This document shows positions 25,912 to 35,195 of a stretch of 64,000 nucleotides of DNA, piece after piece (positions within the stretch are counted from its first letter, which is position 1; the number at the start of each line of letters is the position of its first letter). The notes beneath the pieces were generated by a model. The model was not told where the DNA came from. It made no database searches and saw nothing but the letters and a program-made list of their open reading frames with translations. This DNA is from CBDBZL01 sp965213545 (lineage in GTDB: Bacteria > Pseudomonadota > Alphaproteobacteria > Sphingomonadales > Sphingomonadaceae): NCBI GenBank assembly GCA_965213545.1, contig CBDBZL010000002.1, positions 496,001 to 560,000 on the forward strand. Direction: 5' to 3'. Made by a program: the position numbers and the translations under genes.

Positions 25912-26949
25912 TCAGCCGTGAAGCCGCGCCCACTGCATGCGGCCGGTCCAGAACTGGGCATCATTCGTGGCCGGTTCGATACCGATCGCCTCGAGTGCCC
26001 GCTTGCGCGCCTGCATCATCATCGGGTTGAGCCGCTGTGAAGGCTCGCGCATGGCCCCGCCGTTGCCGCCGACCGACCAGCTGACATATTTGCCGAACGG
26101 CCAGTTATACATGCCCGCATCGCCGCCCCGGGCAATCGAGCCCACCATGATCTGGGTTGCAGGCGCAATCCGCCAATAGATCTTCATCGCCTCCTCGATC
26201 CGGCCGTTCATCACCGCATCGTGATATTCGACCAGATAGGGTTTTCCGGGCGACTGCCACATTTCCCAGGCGCCGCCGCCGAACCATTGCGCGCCGTAAT
26301 GTTCGCGCAGCAGCGGGAACAGGCCGAGCAGCATGGGAGTGCCGACATTGACCAGCACCTTGTCGCCATAGCGCTCAAAGGCCTCGAAGGCGGTGGCGGG
26401 ATCGCCAAAGCCCACCTTCAGCGAGACGACATTGGGCAGCTCCGCGATCCGGTCGTAAGCCTCGAACGGGATCTGCGAGGGGTGGAACCGGCCGAAATCG
26501 AACTTGTCGCTGACATACATCACCAGGCCCAGGCTGGTCGCCTCGGCCAGCATAGCGGTCTTGTGGTAGATTTCGTCGGGGTCAGAGGGGCGGAAGGTAG
26601 CGGGATAGCCAAGCAAGGCATGGCTGCACCCGGCCTCTTCGGCATGTTCGAGCAGCGCCAGCGACTGGGCGAAACTGTCGTTCAGCAGCGTGAAGGAGAC
26701 GAGCAGATCACTACCCGCCTCGTCACACGCGATCGAGATGAAGCGCTTGGCCTCGTCTGTCGAAAGCCCGGTCTCGACCGCACACATGGTGGAGAAGAAG
26801 CCGTGCGCCTTGGCTTGGCGCACGTCGTGGCGGATGGCTTCCTCGTCCAGATCGCGCATGTCCGCCGAAAAGCTCGGCATCAACGCATTTTCCAGGCCGA
26901 CCAGGGCCTGCTTCGCCCATTGCTTGCGCTCCCCCCGGGCGACGCTCAT
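25912..26949 (-). CDS. dihydrodipicolinate synthase-superfamily aldolase, paralogue A
   Basis: A 345-residue TIM-barrel protein of the DHDPS/NAL superfamily, which forms a Schiff base with pyruvate or other oxo acids. The likely catalytic Lys is K178 (VVSLKVGFGD), and the Tyr used for proton relay is plausibly Y145 (VMYVSDKF). The superfamily includes hydratase-aldolases that release aromatic aldehydes plus pyruvate. Its start shares one base with the stop of paralogue B (TGATG). It is last of a minus-strand set of receptor, DoxX, cupin and aldolases. The reaction is unknown. Confidence 0.82.
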   Translation of the reverse strand: MSVARGERKQWAKQALVGLENALMPSFSADMRDLDEEAIRHDVRQAKAHGFFSTMCAVETGLSTDEAKRFISIACDEAGSDLLVSFTLLNDSFAQSLALLEHAEEAGCSHALLGYPATFRPSDPDEIYHKTAMLAEATSLGLVMYVSDKFDFGRFHPSQIPFEAYDRIAELPNVVSLKVGFGDPATAFEAFERYGDKVLVNVGTPMLLGLFPLLREHYGAQWFGGGAWEMWQSPGKPYLVEYHDAVMNGRIEEAMKIYWRIAPATQIMVGSIARGGDAGMYNWPFGKYVSWSVGGNGGAMREPSQRLNPMMMQARKRALEAIGIEPATNDAQFWTGRMQWARLHG

Positions 26950-27986
26950 CAGCCGCCCCGCTGGCGCGCGGTGACCGAGCGACCGAGGAAGAAGTCGTTG
27001 TCCTGGTCCTCGCACTTGACGCCCACCGCCGCCAAGCCGCCGCGGATGACCATGAGATCGCGCTGGAACACCCGCATCGCCGGCTGGCGCGTCAGGCCGC
27101 CATTGCCGCCCGAGAGCCATTGCTGATACTTGAGCAGCGGCCAGTGATAGGCACCGGTGGGCATCAGCGGGGCCATGATCCGCATCATCGCGCCAAGCGC
27201 CGGACCCATGCGCCAGTAGGTCTGCATCGCCTCGTCGGTCTTGCCTTCGAGCAGCAGCTCCATCATCCGCACCGCATGAGGATGCTCGGGGCTTTGCAGC
27301 GCCTCGGCGGTCCAAGCGCCGGTCCAGCGGACGTCGTAGCTTTTGCGCAGCAGCGGGATAAGCCCGATATTGACGCTGGTGACCATGAGCCGATCGGAGA
27401 AGCGCTCGAAGCACTCATAGACCATGCCCATGTCCATTCCGCCCACCTTCATGGCGATGACATTGGGCAGGTCCGCAAGCCGGTCATAGGCCGAGAACGG
27501 CACGCCCGAAGGGTGGAACCGCTGGAAGCCGAACTTGTCCGAGACGAACAAGTAGATGCCCATGTCCGAGGCATCGGCCAGCCGCTTGCCATATTCGTAG
27601 ATGTCATCTTCGGATTGTGGAATGAAGGCCTGCGGAAAGCTCAGTAGGCCATGCGTGGCGCCCGCCTTCTCGGCCGCCTGGAGCAGCGCGATGTCCTGTT
27701 CGAGCGTATCGCCGGCCAGGCTGAGCGCGATGCCGTGGTCGTCCCCCGCCTCGTCACAAGCGATCTCGAGAAAGCGGACCTTCTCCGGATCGGTCAGCCC
27801 GCTTTCCACCGAGCATAGCGACGAGAAGAAGCCGTGCTTCTTGGACTGCCGCACGTCGAGGCGGATGCCCTCCTCGTCCAGTTCGGTCAGGTCGGCGTTG
27901 AAACTTGGAAGCAGGACATTCTCGATGCCGCGGAAATGCTCCTTGGCCCATGCCTTGCGCTCGGATTTTGCGATCTTGCCAGCCAT
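26949..27986 (-). CDS. dihydrodipicolinate synthase-superfamily aldolase, paralogue B
   Basis: A 345-residue paralogue of the preceding protein with the same N-terminal pattern (GIENVLLPSFNADLTELDEEG) and the same C-terminal GGNGG loop. The Schiff-base lysine is K180 (VIAMKVGGMD). At the position of Tyr in paralogue A it has Phe (YLFVSDKF), which suggests altered proton relay or a different reaction. It lies directly upstream of A and 9 bp downstream of the cupin gene, so all three are co-transcribed. Substrate unknown. Confidence 0.82.
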   Translation of the reverse strand: MAGKIAKSERKAWAKEHFRGIENVLLPSFNADLTELDEEGIRLDVRQSKKHGFFSSLCSVESGLTDPEKVRFLEIACDEAGDDHGIALSLAGDTLEQDIALLQAAEKAGATHGLLSFPQAFIPQSEDDIYEYGKRLADASDMGIYLFVSDKFGFQRFHPSGVPFSAYDRLADLPNVIAMKVGGMDMGMVYECFERFSDRLMVTSVNIGLIPLLRKSYDVRWTGAWTAEALQSPEHPHAVRMMELLLEGKTDEAMQTYWRMGPALGAMMRIMAPLMPTGAYHWPLLKYQQWLSGGNGGLTRQPAMRVFQRDLMVIRGGLAAVGVKCEDQDNDFFLGRSVTARQRGG

Positions 27987-27995
27987 ATCGTGTCC

Positions 27996-28448
27996 TCAGT
28001 CCTCGACGCGCGGCTCGGAGGGCGCTTCCGCCTCGCCACGCTCGTACGCGAGCTGATGCTCGGCCATGTCCAGATAGTCGTCGCGCACGGGTGCGAAAAC
28101 CTCCACGCCGATCGCCTCCTCATCACCCAGCGTACGCCCGATATGGGGCACGTTGGCGGGGATGTAGATAAGCTCGCCCGCCTCGACCTCCCAAGTGCCC
28201 AGATCACCGTTCTCGCCGAGCGTGACCTCGACCTTGCCCTTGAGCATGAGCATCAGCTGATCCCAGGGATGGACGTCGGGCTTGCCGGCCTCGGCCGCAC
28301 GGCCGGTCATCGCGGCCGGTGTCGGCTTACCCCAGGCGAATTTGAGCATCGCATGGTCCATCACCACCGCAGTCTCGCCGAACGCACCGCCATAGCGCAG
28401 CTGCCGGGGGAGGTCCTCGAAGGCGATTTTATAGACTTTTTTCGGCAT
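27996..28448 (-). CDS. cupin-domain protein
   Basis: A 150-residue single-domain cupin. The two motifs are HPWDQLMLMLKGKVEVTLG (about 80-98) and AGELIYIPANVPHIG (about 109-123), with His residues suited to metal binding. A good AAGGAG precedes the start. Small cupins act as metal-dependent isomerases, dioxygenases or ligand sensors. Lying between a TonB receptor and two aldolase genes, it may process the same imported compound. Confidence 0.78.
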   Translation of the reverse strand: MPKKVYKIAFEDLPRQLRYGGAFGETAVVMDHAMLKFAWGKPTPAAMTGRAAEAGKPDVHPWDQLMLMLKGKVEVTLGENGDLGTWEVEAGELIYIPANVPHIGRTLGDEEAIGVEVFAPVRDDYLDMAEHQLAYERGEAEAPSEPRVED

Positions 28449-28577
28449 GAGAGGCTCCTTGAATTATTTAACGCTAAGTTAGGGTCGATGGGGCGGAGCC
28501 GTAAGTGACATCTTCTTACCAGCCATTACCGCAATTGATGGCGACGGCCTATTGGACGACGCAAGGTAATATCCCGG

Positions 28578-29108
28578 TCACGTCCGAATGATGGCGGGAG
28601 CCGTAGCCCCGGGACCACGCACCGCCCGGCCATCGAGACTCCAGTGACCGCCACCAACGCCGGCGATGATTGCCAGCGAGCCAAGGAACGGCAGGTTGCG
28701 AAGGATCTGCATCGCATCCATCGTATTGCGGATGTCCGAGTGATAGATGGTCATCGCCAGCAGCACATAAAGCGCAAGAAACGCCCCGACCTTTCGCGTG
28801 TGCCACCCCAGGATGATGAGCAACGCGCCCAGCAGGTCGAAACACACGGACGCGGCCAGGAACAGTTCGGGGACCGGGAAAAAAAACAGCGGCGTCTGGT
28901 CGGGAAACACCCGGCCATCGATCATCTGCATCTCGCCGCCCATGCCGAGCGCGGTCTGCTCGAAAGTGGCGATCTTGCGCAGACCGTTGGGCAGCAACGC
29001 GATCACCGCGGCGATCCGGCCGAATAGCAAGGCCGCGTCGGCGAAGCTGTTCGGCGAGGTCAGCAGCCGGGCGTCAGCTCCACCGCTTGCCGCCCCGCCG
29101 GGCATCAT
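28578..29108 (-). CDS. DoxX-family membrane protein
   Basis: A 176-residue inner-membrane protein with about four hydrophobic segments (ALLFGRIAAVIALLPNGLRK, VCFDLLGALLIILGW, FLALYVLLAMTIYH, GSLAIIAGVGG), matching the DoxX/SURF4 pattern. The start codon region overlaps the stop of the upstream TonB receptor; ATGs at 29108 and 29105 are both possible. Role unknown; DoxX proteins often accompany quinone-linked or redox catabolic systems. Confidence 0.75.
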   Translation of the reverse strand: MMPGGAASGGADARLLTSPNSFADAALLFGRIAAVIALLPNGLRKIATFEQTALGMGGEMQMIDGRVFPDQTPLFFFPVPELFLAASVCFDLLGALLIILGWHTRKVGAFLALYVLLAMTIYHSDIRNTMDAMQILRNLPFLGSLAIIAGVGGGHWSLDGRAVRGPGATAPAIIRT

Positions 29109-31264
29109 CGACCGAAATCGAAAGTGAGTTCGACACCCAGAACACGGGGGTAATAGCGGGTGCTGCCCGAGCCCGAGATCTGGATGGGGTCCATGTCTCC
29201 GAGCAGGTTCTCGCCGAAGAAATAGATGCCGTAGCGATCGAATTCCAGCCCTGCCCGCGCACGCAGCAGGTGATGCTCGTCACCCAGCCTTCCCAGCGGA
29301 TCGCCGGTATCGCCCTGTTCGGAAATATAGCTGTAATTGGCGTTGAGAAACAGGTCCGAGGTGCCGATGCCGCTTGGCGTAAGATAGCTCGCACCGACAT
29401 TGGCGGTGAATTCGGGCACGGTGGAAAGCTGCAGGCCCTCGGCGATGTTGGGCGTGTTGCGGAACGCGGCCGGGTTGACGATGCTGGAGAACTCGGTGCT
29501 GTTGATATTGCCCGAGCTCTCAATCGACAGGCCGGGAACAGGTCGCCAGTTGACCACCCATTCGAAGCCCTTGCCATCCACATCGCCGGCATTCTGGATC
29601 ACCTGCACACCGCCCGCCACCGTGTAGTTGAGCTGGATATCGGTCCAATCGAACAGATAGCCGACCAGCTCGACATACAGGTTGTCGGCAAGCGAGAACT
29701 TGCCGCCCACCTCGTAGGACCAGATCTCGTCGGGGGTCACCGCGAAGCCCACCTCGCCCCTGGTGATCGCCACCGCGGCCGCCGAGTTGAAGGTTCCCGA
29801 CCGGAAGCCCTTGGAGATATTGCCGTAGAACAACAGGTCCGGGTTGGGCTCGTAGGTGAGATTGAAGCGCGGGCTGAGCGCATCGAAGGTCTCCTGCGTC
29901 TCGAACGCGGGCGGAAGCACCGGGCCGGGAGGACGGTTCTGCGAAATGAAGTCGCGGTCGTCCTCGAAGTAGCGCAGACCCACCAGCGGCCGCAGCGTGT
30001 CGTCGAACAGGCCGTAGGACACTTCGCCAAACACCGCCCACGACTTTGAATCATAGATCGACTGCGCGCTGATCGGCGGGCCGAACCGGACGACGATATC
30101 CTCCAGGTTGCGCGCATCCTGATAGATGCCGCCGGCAACGAAGCGGAGCGGCGATTCCAGCTGCGAGACCAGCCGCACTTCCTGCACGAAGCTTTCGGAC
30201 TTGCCGCGCACGTTGAGCACCGGGGGCAGACCCGGAGGCCCACCGATGAACACGATCGGCCCGCTCGCCTGGTCCAGACGGTCGACATATCCGGTCGAGC
30301 TTTCGAGCAGGACCGGGCCGAAATCATAGGAGAGGAACCCGGTATAGACGTCGAACACCTGCTGGTTCTGCGCCTTTATCCGCGAGGGCGGGAACTCGGC
30401 GGGGTCGACGAAGCGCAGGTTCTGGCCCAGGTCGTCCTCGCTGACATTGCGATGATAAGCCAGCTTGAGGGTCAGCTCTTCGGTCGGTTGCGCAAGCAGC
30501 TTGACGCGGTAATTTTCCGCGATGGTCTCGTTCAGCCGGCCGGGAAAGCTGGGGCTGGCCGCATAACCGCCGCGCCTCTCGTAGCTGGCAACACCCCTGA
30601 TCGCGAGCTTGTCGCGGATCAGCGGCGCATTGAGCGCGACATCGCCATAGTAGTTGGCATCGCCACCCTCGGCGGTATCGGACAGGCCGAGCGCGCCGCG
30701 CGCGCCAAACTGATCAAGCTCGGGATCGTTTGTCAGGAAGCGGATCGTCCCGCCCATCGAACCTAGACCATAGAGCGTCCCCTGCGGCCCGCGCAGCACT
30801 TCGACACGCTCGACGTCGAACGCGCGACCCACGGGCGCGTAGTTGCGGTTGGGAATGACATACGCTGCCTCATCGAGATAATAGCCGACGGTGCTGTCGC
30901 CGTAGAACGAGGACACACCTCTGATCTGGTACGAGCGGATACCGGCAGAGTTGCCCCGCCCTTCGCTGGCACCCGGCACTAGCGTGATGATGTCGCGCAG
31001 ATCGCGGAAGCCCTCGCGCTCGAGTTCCTCACCCGAAAAGGCCTGGATGGCGATCGGCACGTCTTCGAGGAACTGCTCGCGCCGCTGGGCGGTGACGACG
31101 ATGCGCCCCTGCGTGCCCAGCCCCACCTCCTCGCGTTTGTCGGCAAGCGGGGCATCAATATCGGCAACCGTTGTCTGGGCGTTCAGCGACGAAAGCGGCA
31201 AAACTACTGCCAGGCCCAATCCGGCGACAATGCTCACGCCGCATGAACTTAAAAATCTGGTCAT
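29105..31264 (-). CDS. TonB-dependent outer-membrane receptor 1
   Basis: A 719-residue receptor for active uptake across the outer membrane. It has a signal peptide (about 1-29), a TonB-box-like segment GRIVVTAQRRE near 50, a plug domain (YQIRGVSSFYGDSTVGYYLD; VERVEVLRGPQGTLYG) and a C-terminal beta-barrel ending in Phe-Gly-Arg. It starts the minus-strand unit that continues through DoxX, cupin and two aldolase genes, which suggests its ligand is the substrate of those enzymes. The ligand is unknown; an organic nutrient is more likely than a siderophore in this setting. Confidence 0.9.
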   Translation of the reverse strand: MTRFLSSCGVSIVAGLGLAVVLPLSSLNAQTTVADIDAPLADKREEVGLGTQGRIVVTAQRREQFLEDVPIAIQAFSGEELEREGFRDLRDIITLVPGASEGRGNSAGIRSYQIRGVSSFYGDSTVGYYLDEAAYVIPNRNYAPVGRAFDVERVEVLRGPQGTLYGLGSMGGTIRFLTNDPELDQFGARGALGLSDTAEGGDANYYGDVALNAPLIRDKLAIRGVASYERRGGYAASPSFPGRLNETIAENYRVKLLAQPTEELTLKLAYHRNVSEDDLGQNLRFVDPAEFPPSRIKAQNQQVFDVYTGFLSYDFGPVLLESSTGYVDRLDQASGPIVFIGGPPGLPPVLNVRGKSESFVQEVRLVSQLESPLRFVAGGIYQDARNLEDIVVRFGPPISAQSIYDSKSWAVFGEVSYGLFDDTLRPLVGLRYFEDDRDFISQNRPPGPVLPPAFETQETFDALSPRFNLTYEPNPDLLFYGNISKGFRSGTFNSAAAVAITRGEVGFAVTPDEIWSYEVGGKFSLADNLYVELVGYLFDWTDIQLNYTVAGGVQVIQNAGDVDGKGFEWVVNWRPVPGLSIESSGNINSTEFSSIVNPAAFRNTPNIAEGLQLSTVPEFTANVGASYLTPSGIGTSDLFLNANYSYISEQGDTGDPLGRLGDEHHLLRARAGLEFDRYGIYFFGENLLGDMDPIQISGSGSTRYYPRVLGVELTFDFGR

Positions 31265-31390
31265 GGCACCCCTCTCTGCCGTGAACGGTCAAACCCCGAT
31301 TTTATCGGACCCAGTCGCGGCGTTTTCTTGTTTTCGCCGATCAGACTATCTTCCGGCCCATCAATCTCCATTTCATTTTGCTTGCTGATG

Positions 31391-31405
31391 ATAACGTTCC
31401 GTTAT
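31391..31405. promoter_or_regulatory. inverted repeat between receptor 1 and aldehyde dehydrogenase
   Basis: Perfect arms ATAACG and CGTTAT with a 3-bp spacer lie in an AT-rich pocket of the 209-bp divergent region (31265-31473). It is a candidate operator for coordinate control of the receptor-1 unit and the aldehyde dehydrogenase gene. No regulator gene is adjacent. Confidence 0.45.
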
Positions 31406-31473
31406 TAATAAGCCCCTTGTCAATAACCGCGTGATCGGCTCGATTGCGGCGGCAAGAAACGGAGCCCTGAGGC

Positions 31474-32874
31474 ATGAAATTCGAGCGGATCAATCCCATC
31501 ACCAACCAGACCGCTTCGCAGGCCACGGCAATGAAGGCGGGTGAGATTCCGGCGGTCGCGACCAAAGCGCACAAGGCTTTCCGCGAGTGGTCGGCTACCG
31601 GGCCGAACGCCCGGCGCGCCGTGCTGATGAAAGCGGCCACCGCGCTAGAGGCGCGAACCGAGGCCATCGTCGAGGCGATGATGAACGAGATCGGTGCTAA
31701 GCGCGGCTGGGCCATGTTCAACATCACGCTCGCTGCCGGCATGATCCGCGAGGCTGCCGCGCTGACCACGCAGATCGGTGGCGAGGTCATCCCTTCCGAC
31801 AAGCCGGGCACCATTGCGCTGGCGCTGAAGGAACCGGTCGGCGTCATCTTGTCCATGGCGCCGTGGAATGCGCCCGTCATCCTGGGCGTGCGCGCCATCG
31901 CCACGCCGCTGGCCTGCGGCAACGCGGTGATCTTCAAGGCCAGCGAGACCTGCCCGCGCACGCACGAGCTCATCGTCGAGGCGTTCGCCGACGCGGGCTT
32001 TCCAGAGGGCACGGTGAACGCGGTGACCCACAGCGCCGAGGATGCGCCCGAAGTGGTCGCCGCGCTGATCGACGCGCCCGAGGTCAGGCGGATCAATTTT
32101 ACCGGTTCCACCCGGGTGGGCCGGATCATCGCCAAGCGGGCGGCCGAGCATCTCAAGCCCTGCCTGCTCGAGCTGGGCGGCAAGGCACCGCTGGTGGTGC
32201 TCGAGGACGCGGATCTGGACGAGGCGGTCAAGGCCGCGGCGTTCGGCGCGTTCATGAACCAGGGCCAGATCTGCATGTCGACCGAGCGGATCATCGTGGT
32301 GGACGAGGTGGCCGACGCCTTCGTCGCCAAGTTCCGCGAGAAGGCAGGCTCGATGGCGGTGGGCGATCCGCGTGAGGAAGCAACCCCGCTGGGCGCAGTG
32401 GTGGATATCAAGACCGCCAAAAACGTGCGCGAGCTGGTCGATGACGCCATCGCGCAGGGTGCCGAGCGGATCGTGGGTGATGATTTCGGAGACAGCGTGC
32501 TGGTGCCCGCCCAGGTGATCGACAAGGTGACGCCGGCCATGAAGCTGTTCCGCGACGAGAGCTTCGGACCGGTGGTGGGCATTGTGCGCGCCCGCGACGA
32601 AGCGCATGCGATCGAGCTGGCCAATGACACCGAATACGGGCTGAGCTCGTCGGTCTTCACGCGCGATGTGGCGCGCGGGCTGAAGGTGGCGCGGCAGATC
32701 GAGGCGGGAATGTGCCATGTGAACGGGCCGACCGTGCATGACGAGGCTCAGATGCCGTTCGGCGGGATGAAGGCCTCGGGCTACGGCCGGTTCGGCGGCA
32801 AGGCGGGGATCGATGCCTTCACCGAGCTGCGCTGGGTGACGATCGAGACGCAGGCTGGGCGCTACCCGATCTGA
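31474..32874 (+). CDS. NAD(P)-dependent aldehyde dehydrogenase
   Basis: A 466-residue aldehyde dehydrogenase oxidising an aldehyde to an acid. The coenzyme and active-site motifs are MAPWNAPVILGVRAIATPLA, FTGSTRVGR, the general-base Glu in LELGGKAP, and the nucleophile Cys in FMNQGQICMST. The sequence type resembles salicylaldehyde or vanillin dehydrogenases. It is divergent from receptor 1 and may oxidise an aromatic aldehyde released by the DHDPS-type aldolases. That link is inferred from position. Confidence 0.9.
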   Translation: MKFERINPITNQTASQATAMKAGEIPAVATKAHKAFREWSATGPNARRAVLMKAATALEARTEAIVEAMMNEIGAKRGWAMFNITLAAGMIREAAALTTQIGGEVIPSDKPGTIALALKEPVGVILSMAPWNAPVILGVRAIATPLACGNAVIFKASETCPRTHELIVEAFADAGFPEGTVNAVTHSAEDAPEVVAALIDAPEVRRINFTGSTRVGRIIAKRAAEHLKPCLLELGGKAPLVVLEDADLDEAVKAAAFGAFMNQGQICMSTERIIVVDEVADAFVAKFREKAGSMAVGDPREEATPLGAVVDIKTAKNVRELVDDAIAQGAERIVGDDFGDSVLVPAQVIDKVTPAMKLFRDESFGPVVGIVRARDEAHAIELANDTEYGLSSSVFTRDVARGLKVARQIEAGMCHVNGPTVHDEAQMPFGGMKASGYGRFGGKAGIDAFTELRWVTIETQAGRYPI

Positions 32875-33096
32875 GCACTGCATGCGCCGGACGCGCGGGC
32901 GTGTGCCCTCAGCGCGGCCATGACCACCGCGCAATCTTCCTCCTGTGCTGGTCTGCCTGAGTTCACGGCCTGCGCCTCGCTCTAGGTCTCGCGCTGTATC
33001 GGCAAGCCTCGGGCGCGCTCGATCGCTCTCGCCGCGGGCTCGCCGGACTTTCGCAAAATATTGCACAGGTAAAATAAATTGTGGTAAAGCCCGATA

Positions 33097-33408
33097 ATGT
33101 TAACCGTGATCGTCCGCTTCGCCCTTCCCGATGGTCAGTCGCTGGGCGGAGCGCTCGATGATATCCGCGCGATGGTACCGATGTATCAGGCGCAGGACGC
33201 GCTGGTGCACAAGCAGATCAGCCTCGAACCCAAGCGCCAGCGCGGCACCAGCGTCTATCTGTGGAATGACCGCACGGCGGCGGAGCGCTTCTTCACCATA
33301 GCCCGCGCCAAGCTGAAGGAGCAGACCGGCGCCGAGCCCGATATCGAGATGCTCGAGACCCAGGTTTTCGTGAACAACACGACAGGCGAAAGCCGTTTCG
33401 ATGACTGA
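33097..33408 (+). CDS. small ABM/YdhR-like (dimeric alpha-beta barrel) protein
   Basis: A 103-residue protein with the pattern of the antibiotic-biosynthesis-monooxygenase/YdhR group: an N-terminal strand TVIVRFALP, then KQISLEPKRQRGTSVYLWND and a helix with AERFFTIARAKLKE. The ATG at 33097 has no strong ribosome site. The upstream 222 bp (32875-33096) hold no gene, only an AT-rich promoter-like patch near 33061-33083. The end overlaps the next gene by 8 bp. Function unknown; a cofactorless oxygenase or ligand-binding role is possible. Confidence 0.65.
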   Translation: MLTVIVRFALPDGQSLGGALDDIRAMVPMYQAQDALVHKQISLEPKRQRGTSVYLWNDRTAAERFFTIARAKLKEQTGAEPDIEMLETQVFVNNTTGESRFDD

Positions 33409-33904
33409 TCCACCGGCTGGCCTGGCGGGGCAGCGCGCCATCGGGGTCGACGAGGCCGAGGAACTGGCCCGGCGATATGCCCGCGCGCTGGACCGGCTCG
33501 ACGGCGACCTGCTCGCCTCCTGCTTCCACCGCGCGGCGAAGATCGACATGGGCGCGGTGTTCAATGGCGGCCCCGAAGGCTTCGTCGCGGTGGCGATGGA
33601 CTTCATGGGCCAGATGGAGCTGACCCGACACCTGGTCTCCAATACGCTGCTGGTCGGGCAGGACTGGGAGACCTATGTCGACGCTTGGCATCTGGTCGAG
33701 CATGACGGGCAGGCGCGCGAATTGATGGTTCGCGGCCGCTATCTGCAACGCCATGCGCTCGAACACGGGCGCTGGCGGCTGAGCCGTCATTCCGAGATCG
33801 TCGATTACGGGGAAGAGCGAGCAAGCGACCGGAGCTGGTTCGATGCCGGCAGCGGAATGCCAGAAGGCCGGCGCGACCGGCAGGATCGCTCATACGCAGA
33901 CTGA
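33401..33904 (+). CDS. NTF2-like/SnoaL-family protein
   Basis: A 167-residue protein whose pattern suits the NTF2/SnoaL fold: an N-terminal helix (EEAEELARRYARALDRLDGDLLASCFH), then alternating strands ending in GRWRLSRHSEIVDYGEE. Members are small isomerases, dehydratases, hydrolases or dioxygenase beta-subunits. It overlaps the preceding ABM-like gene and precedes an acyl-CoA dehydrogenase gene by 70 bp, so it is probably part of the same catabolic unit. Reaction unknown. Confidence 0.72.
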   Translation: MTDPPAGLAGQRAIGVDEAEELARRYARALDRLDGDLLASCFHRAAKIDMGAVFNGGPEGFVAVAMDFMGQMELTRHLVSNTLLVGQDWETYVDAWHLVEHDGQARELMVRGRYLQRHALEHGRWRLSRHSEIVDYGEERASDRSWFDAGSGMPEGRRDRQDRSYAD

Positions 33905-33974
33905 ATCGAGTCACAAACTAAGCCGGCCCGGCCGCCGTCATTGTGCGCCGCCGTCATTCTGGGAGAGCAAGCGC

Positions 33975-35195
33975 ATGATCGGGTTCGAGCCGAGCGAAGA
34001 GCAGGAGATGCTGCAGCGCACGGCGCGCGACTTCGCGGCCAAACAGATTCGCCCGCTGGCAGCGCAGGCCGGAGCGCACGGCACTCACGGCTCGCACGAC
34101 AAGGACGCGGCGCGCTGGGAGACGGTGCGCCCGCTGGTGCGCGAAGGGGCCAAGCTGGGGTTCACCAGCATCTTCATTCCCGAACAGATGGGCGGCGCGG
34201 GCGGCACCTGCCTTGATGCGGTGCTCATGCTCGAGGAACTGGGCGCGGGCGATGTGGGGATCGCCAGCGACTATTTCGCGCTCACCGCCGCCATTCCGTT
34301 GATGGTGCTGCGCGCAGGGACCGATGCGCAGAAGGAGCGGTTCGTCGAGCGATTCCTGGCCGCCGATGCGCCGGTGCTGGCGGGCGCGCAAAGCGAACCC
34401 AACGTCGCGGGATCGGAGCTGATGACCGGCGGCCCCGACCCTGCCGCGGGGCCCAAGTTGCAGGCACGGCGCGAAGGCGATGGCTGGCGGCTTGACGGTC
34501 GCAAGTCCGCTTTCGTCACTAATGCCGGGGTTGCCAGCGACTATTTCGTCATCGCCCGCACCAGGCCCGACCAGCCCGCGTTTACCGGCCTCAGCATCTT
34601 TCATCTGCCGGCCGATACCAAGGGTTTCACCACCGGACCCGATACCGCGCTGATCGGCTGGCCGTTCTCGCATCATGCCGAGCTCATCATCGATGATGTC
34701 CGGCTGCCCGAAGACGCGCTGATCGGTCCCGAGAACGGCGCGGCGATGGTGTTTGCCCAGATACCCGAGATGCCGATCTGCCTTGCCGCCGCCTTCATCG
34801 GCCTGGCGCGTGAGGCCTATGATTATGCGCTTGCCTATGCCCGCGAGCGCAAGAGCGGCGGGCGGCCCATTGCCGAGCATCAGGCGGTGGCGCTCAAGCT
34901 CGCCGACATGGCGGTGGGCATCGACATGGCGCGCCTGCTGGTGTGGGACGCCGCCCGCGCATGCCAGACCGATCCCATGGCGGCGGCCATGATCAAGGCT
35001 CCGGCGGCCAAGACCGCGGCGGTGGATATCGCCATCGCCAATGCCCAGCGCTGTGTCGAGATTCTGGGCGCATACGGAGTGGCGCGCGAGTATCAGGCGG
35101 GGCGGTTTCTCAATGACGCCTGGGTCGGTTATGCCTGCGACTTCACCCGCGACGTGCTGCGGCTCGGCATCGCCCGGGCCCTGGTCGAGGCGTGA
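33975..35195 (+). CDS. acyl-CoA dehydrogenase-family protein, Asp at catalytic position (paralogue 1)
   Basis: A 406-residue acyl-CoA dehydrogenase-fold protein (EEQEMLQRTARDFAAKQIRP; LGFTSIFIPEQMGGAGG). At the C-terminal position where most members have the catalytic Glu (YEGT) it has D389 in ACDFTRDVLRL. The ATG at 33975 follows GGGAG. It is a clear paralogue of the protein at 48218. A dehydrogenase acting on an unusual, perhaps cyclic, acyl-CoA is one reading; a non-dehydrogenase role is another. Confidence 0.83.
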   Translation: MIGFEPSEEQEMLQRTARDFAAKQIRPLAAQAGAHGTHGSHDKDAARWETVRPLVREGAKLGFTSIFIPEQMGGAGGTCLDAVLMLEELGAGDVGIASDYFALTAAIPLMVLRAGTDAQKERFVERFLAADAPVLAGAQSEPNVAGSELMTGGPDPAAGPKLQARREGDGWRLDGRKSAFVTNAGVASDYFVIARTRPDQPAFTGLSIFHLPADTKGFTTGPDTALIGWPFSHHAELIIDDVRLPEDALIGPENGAAMVFAQIPEMPICLAAAFIGLAREAYDYALAYARERKSGGRPIAEHQAVALKLADMAVGIDMARLLVWDAARACQTDPMAAAMIKAPAAKTAAVDIAIANAQRCVEILGAYGVAREYQAGRFLNDAWVGYACDFTRDVLRLGIARALVEA

